Source: Iris pallida (taxonomy: Eukaryota; Streptophyta; Magnoliopsida; Asparagales; Iridaceae). Taken from it: a stretch of DNA of 64,000 nt. Shown in pieces: positions 63,100-64,000 of this stretch. The notes beneath the pieces are model-generated. The model saw only the letters and a list, made by a program, of their open reading frames with translations. It ran no database searches and was not told the DNA's origin. Numbering within the stretch: position 1 is the first letter of the stretch; each line of letters opens with the position of its first letter. The stretch covers positions 22,269,881 through 22,333,880 of the forward strand of contig JANAVB010031417.1 of NCBI GenBank assembly GCA_029216955.1, written 5' to 3'. The translations under genes and the position numbers were made by a program.

Positions 63100-64000
63100 C
63101 AAAAGTGCCACATCGGTAACCTCAGAACCGAGGTCACTTATTATGTCGTGGACGCTGAAATCAACTACAACCTTCTGTTGGGTCGCCCATGGCTGCATGA
63201 GTATATGGTGGTACCGTCCACGCTCCACCAATGTATGAAGTACGTGTCCACCAACAACGTCATCCGTACGGAGTTCGCGGACATCGACCCTTTCAAAGGG
63301 ATTGAAGCCTACTTCACCGATGCTGACTTATACAAATCACTTGACGGGAAGGAAGCCAATGATGCTGACGACGAAGCAGAAACGGCAGCAGGGCCGGACA
63401 TGGAGCCTGAGGTCACCTCCGACGCTCTTTTGAAGATCCGACTCAAAGGCAAACCGCCTCAGAAGTTGCCTCCCATGAGCATTAAGCTACCCGGGAAAGC
63501 ACCAGCTGCTCCTGAGGCTCCCTTGAAGATACGCCCCAAGGGAAAGCCGCCTCAGACATCGGCTCCCCTTGTGGCAAAACTACAAGGGAAGGCACCAATC
63601 ACCGGAGGCACAGCGGAGGCACCTCTGAAGGTGCGTCTTAAGGGCAAGCCACCGCCATCTCAGCCGCCAGAGAAGGCCCACGTAGTCCTCTCGGACTCCA
63701 AAGCCAACGCTGTGGTGGACTCTCCCGATCCTACTCCAGTGCTTACAGACGAAGAGTTGGAGGAATATATCTCGGCTAATGTAGATGCCCCTTCTCTGGA
63801 CAATGTAATCCCGCGGGATAAAATCTCATATTTCATCAATAACAGAGTGTCTTTTAATTATTCTAGTCTTCCACATTGGAATGCCATGTATACATTAGAT
63901 AACGCTCTACGGTCGTTGCAAACACAAATAACGACCGTCCATCATGTAAATCGAGTAGTCCCGTTCCAAGGGGTCTGTTACATAGTCCCACCACGGAGTC
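63100..64000 (+). pseudogene. pol: Protease C-part and linker to RT of Ogre-type element 2, cut by window edge
   Basis: Open in the same frame after the TGA. It has NYNLLLGRPWLHEYMVVPST and FADIDPFKGIEAYFTDADLY, matching element 1, then three modules of the type LKIRLKGKPPQ alternating with proline-rich spacers. It ends at the window edge before RT. The repeated basic modules correspond to the KVKGR modules of element 1. Confidence 0.8.

Overview
This is nuclear DNA of a flowering plant with a repeat-rich genome. The evidence is LTR retrotransposons with plant-type primer-binding sites, MITEs with clean target-site duplications, a Mutator/FAR1-type transposase, a CEP-type peptide hormone gene, an F-box/LRR gene with an intron, plant teloboxes and CT/GA/TA microsatellites. 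I cannot name the species, or decide monocot versus eudicot, from sequence alone. No rRNA, tRNA or organellar block was seen.

Layout. 1-1.6 kb: 5' end of a minus-strand Tork-like Ty1/copia element (gag, primer-binding site, LTR). 1.6-13.4 kb: AT-rich intergenic DNA with an old copia LTR scrap, a TIR element with 8-bp target duplication carrying GGA microsatellites and a long palindrome, an intact small secreted CEP precursor gene (8674-8964, minus), a Mutator-type MITE, and one hAT-type MITE inserted into another. 13.46-26.56 kb: a complete but decayed copia element (123-bp LTRs, TSD GTAGT) whose gag is split by a 7.6-kb non-coding LTR retrotransposon (LARD-like, 2-kb LTRs, TSD TCGCC). 26.6-31.1 kb: intergenic minisatellites and one intact ORF of the 'putative plant transposon protein' type.

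31.14-45.30 kb: a 14.2-kb Ty3/gypsy element of the Tat/Ogre group (PBS complementary to the plant tRNA-Arg type, extra ORF1, extra RNase H), minus strand, with broken pol. Its 3' non-coding part carries three plus-strand (antisense) genes. Each has its own TATA box, and one has a predicted intron. This antisense cassette is the most unusual thing in the window. Its LTRs, ORF1 and antisense intron are peppered with the heptamer GCGTAAA. 45.3-50.6 kb: an orphan gene resembling the first antisense gene, a 108-bp near-perfect palindrome, a 361-bp macrosatellite, a TTA-flanked MITE, and an F-box/LRR gene truncated by a nonsense mutation next to a partial tandem duplicate that keeps the old C-terminus. 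50.2-54.8 kb: two more copies of the Mutator-type MITE around a scrambled Ty3/gypsy remnant whose LTR belongs to the same family as the LARD.

54.9-57.2 kb: a MULE/FAR1-like transposase gene with one intron, now broken near its SWIM zinc finger. 57.2-64.0 kb: the 5' half of a second, diverged Tat/Ogre element on the plus strand. It shares ORF1, gag and protease organisation with the first but is enriched in a different motif (ATGCGCC/GGCGCAT). The only candidates for working host genes are the CEP gene and, less surely, the F-box gene. Nearly all other coding capacity belongs to transposable elements, mostly decayed.
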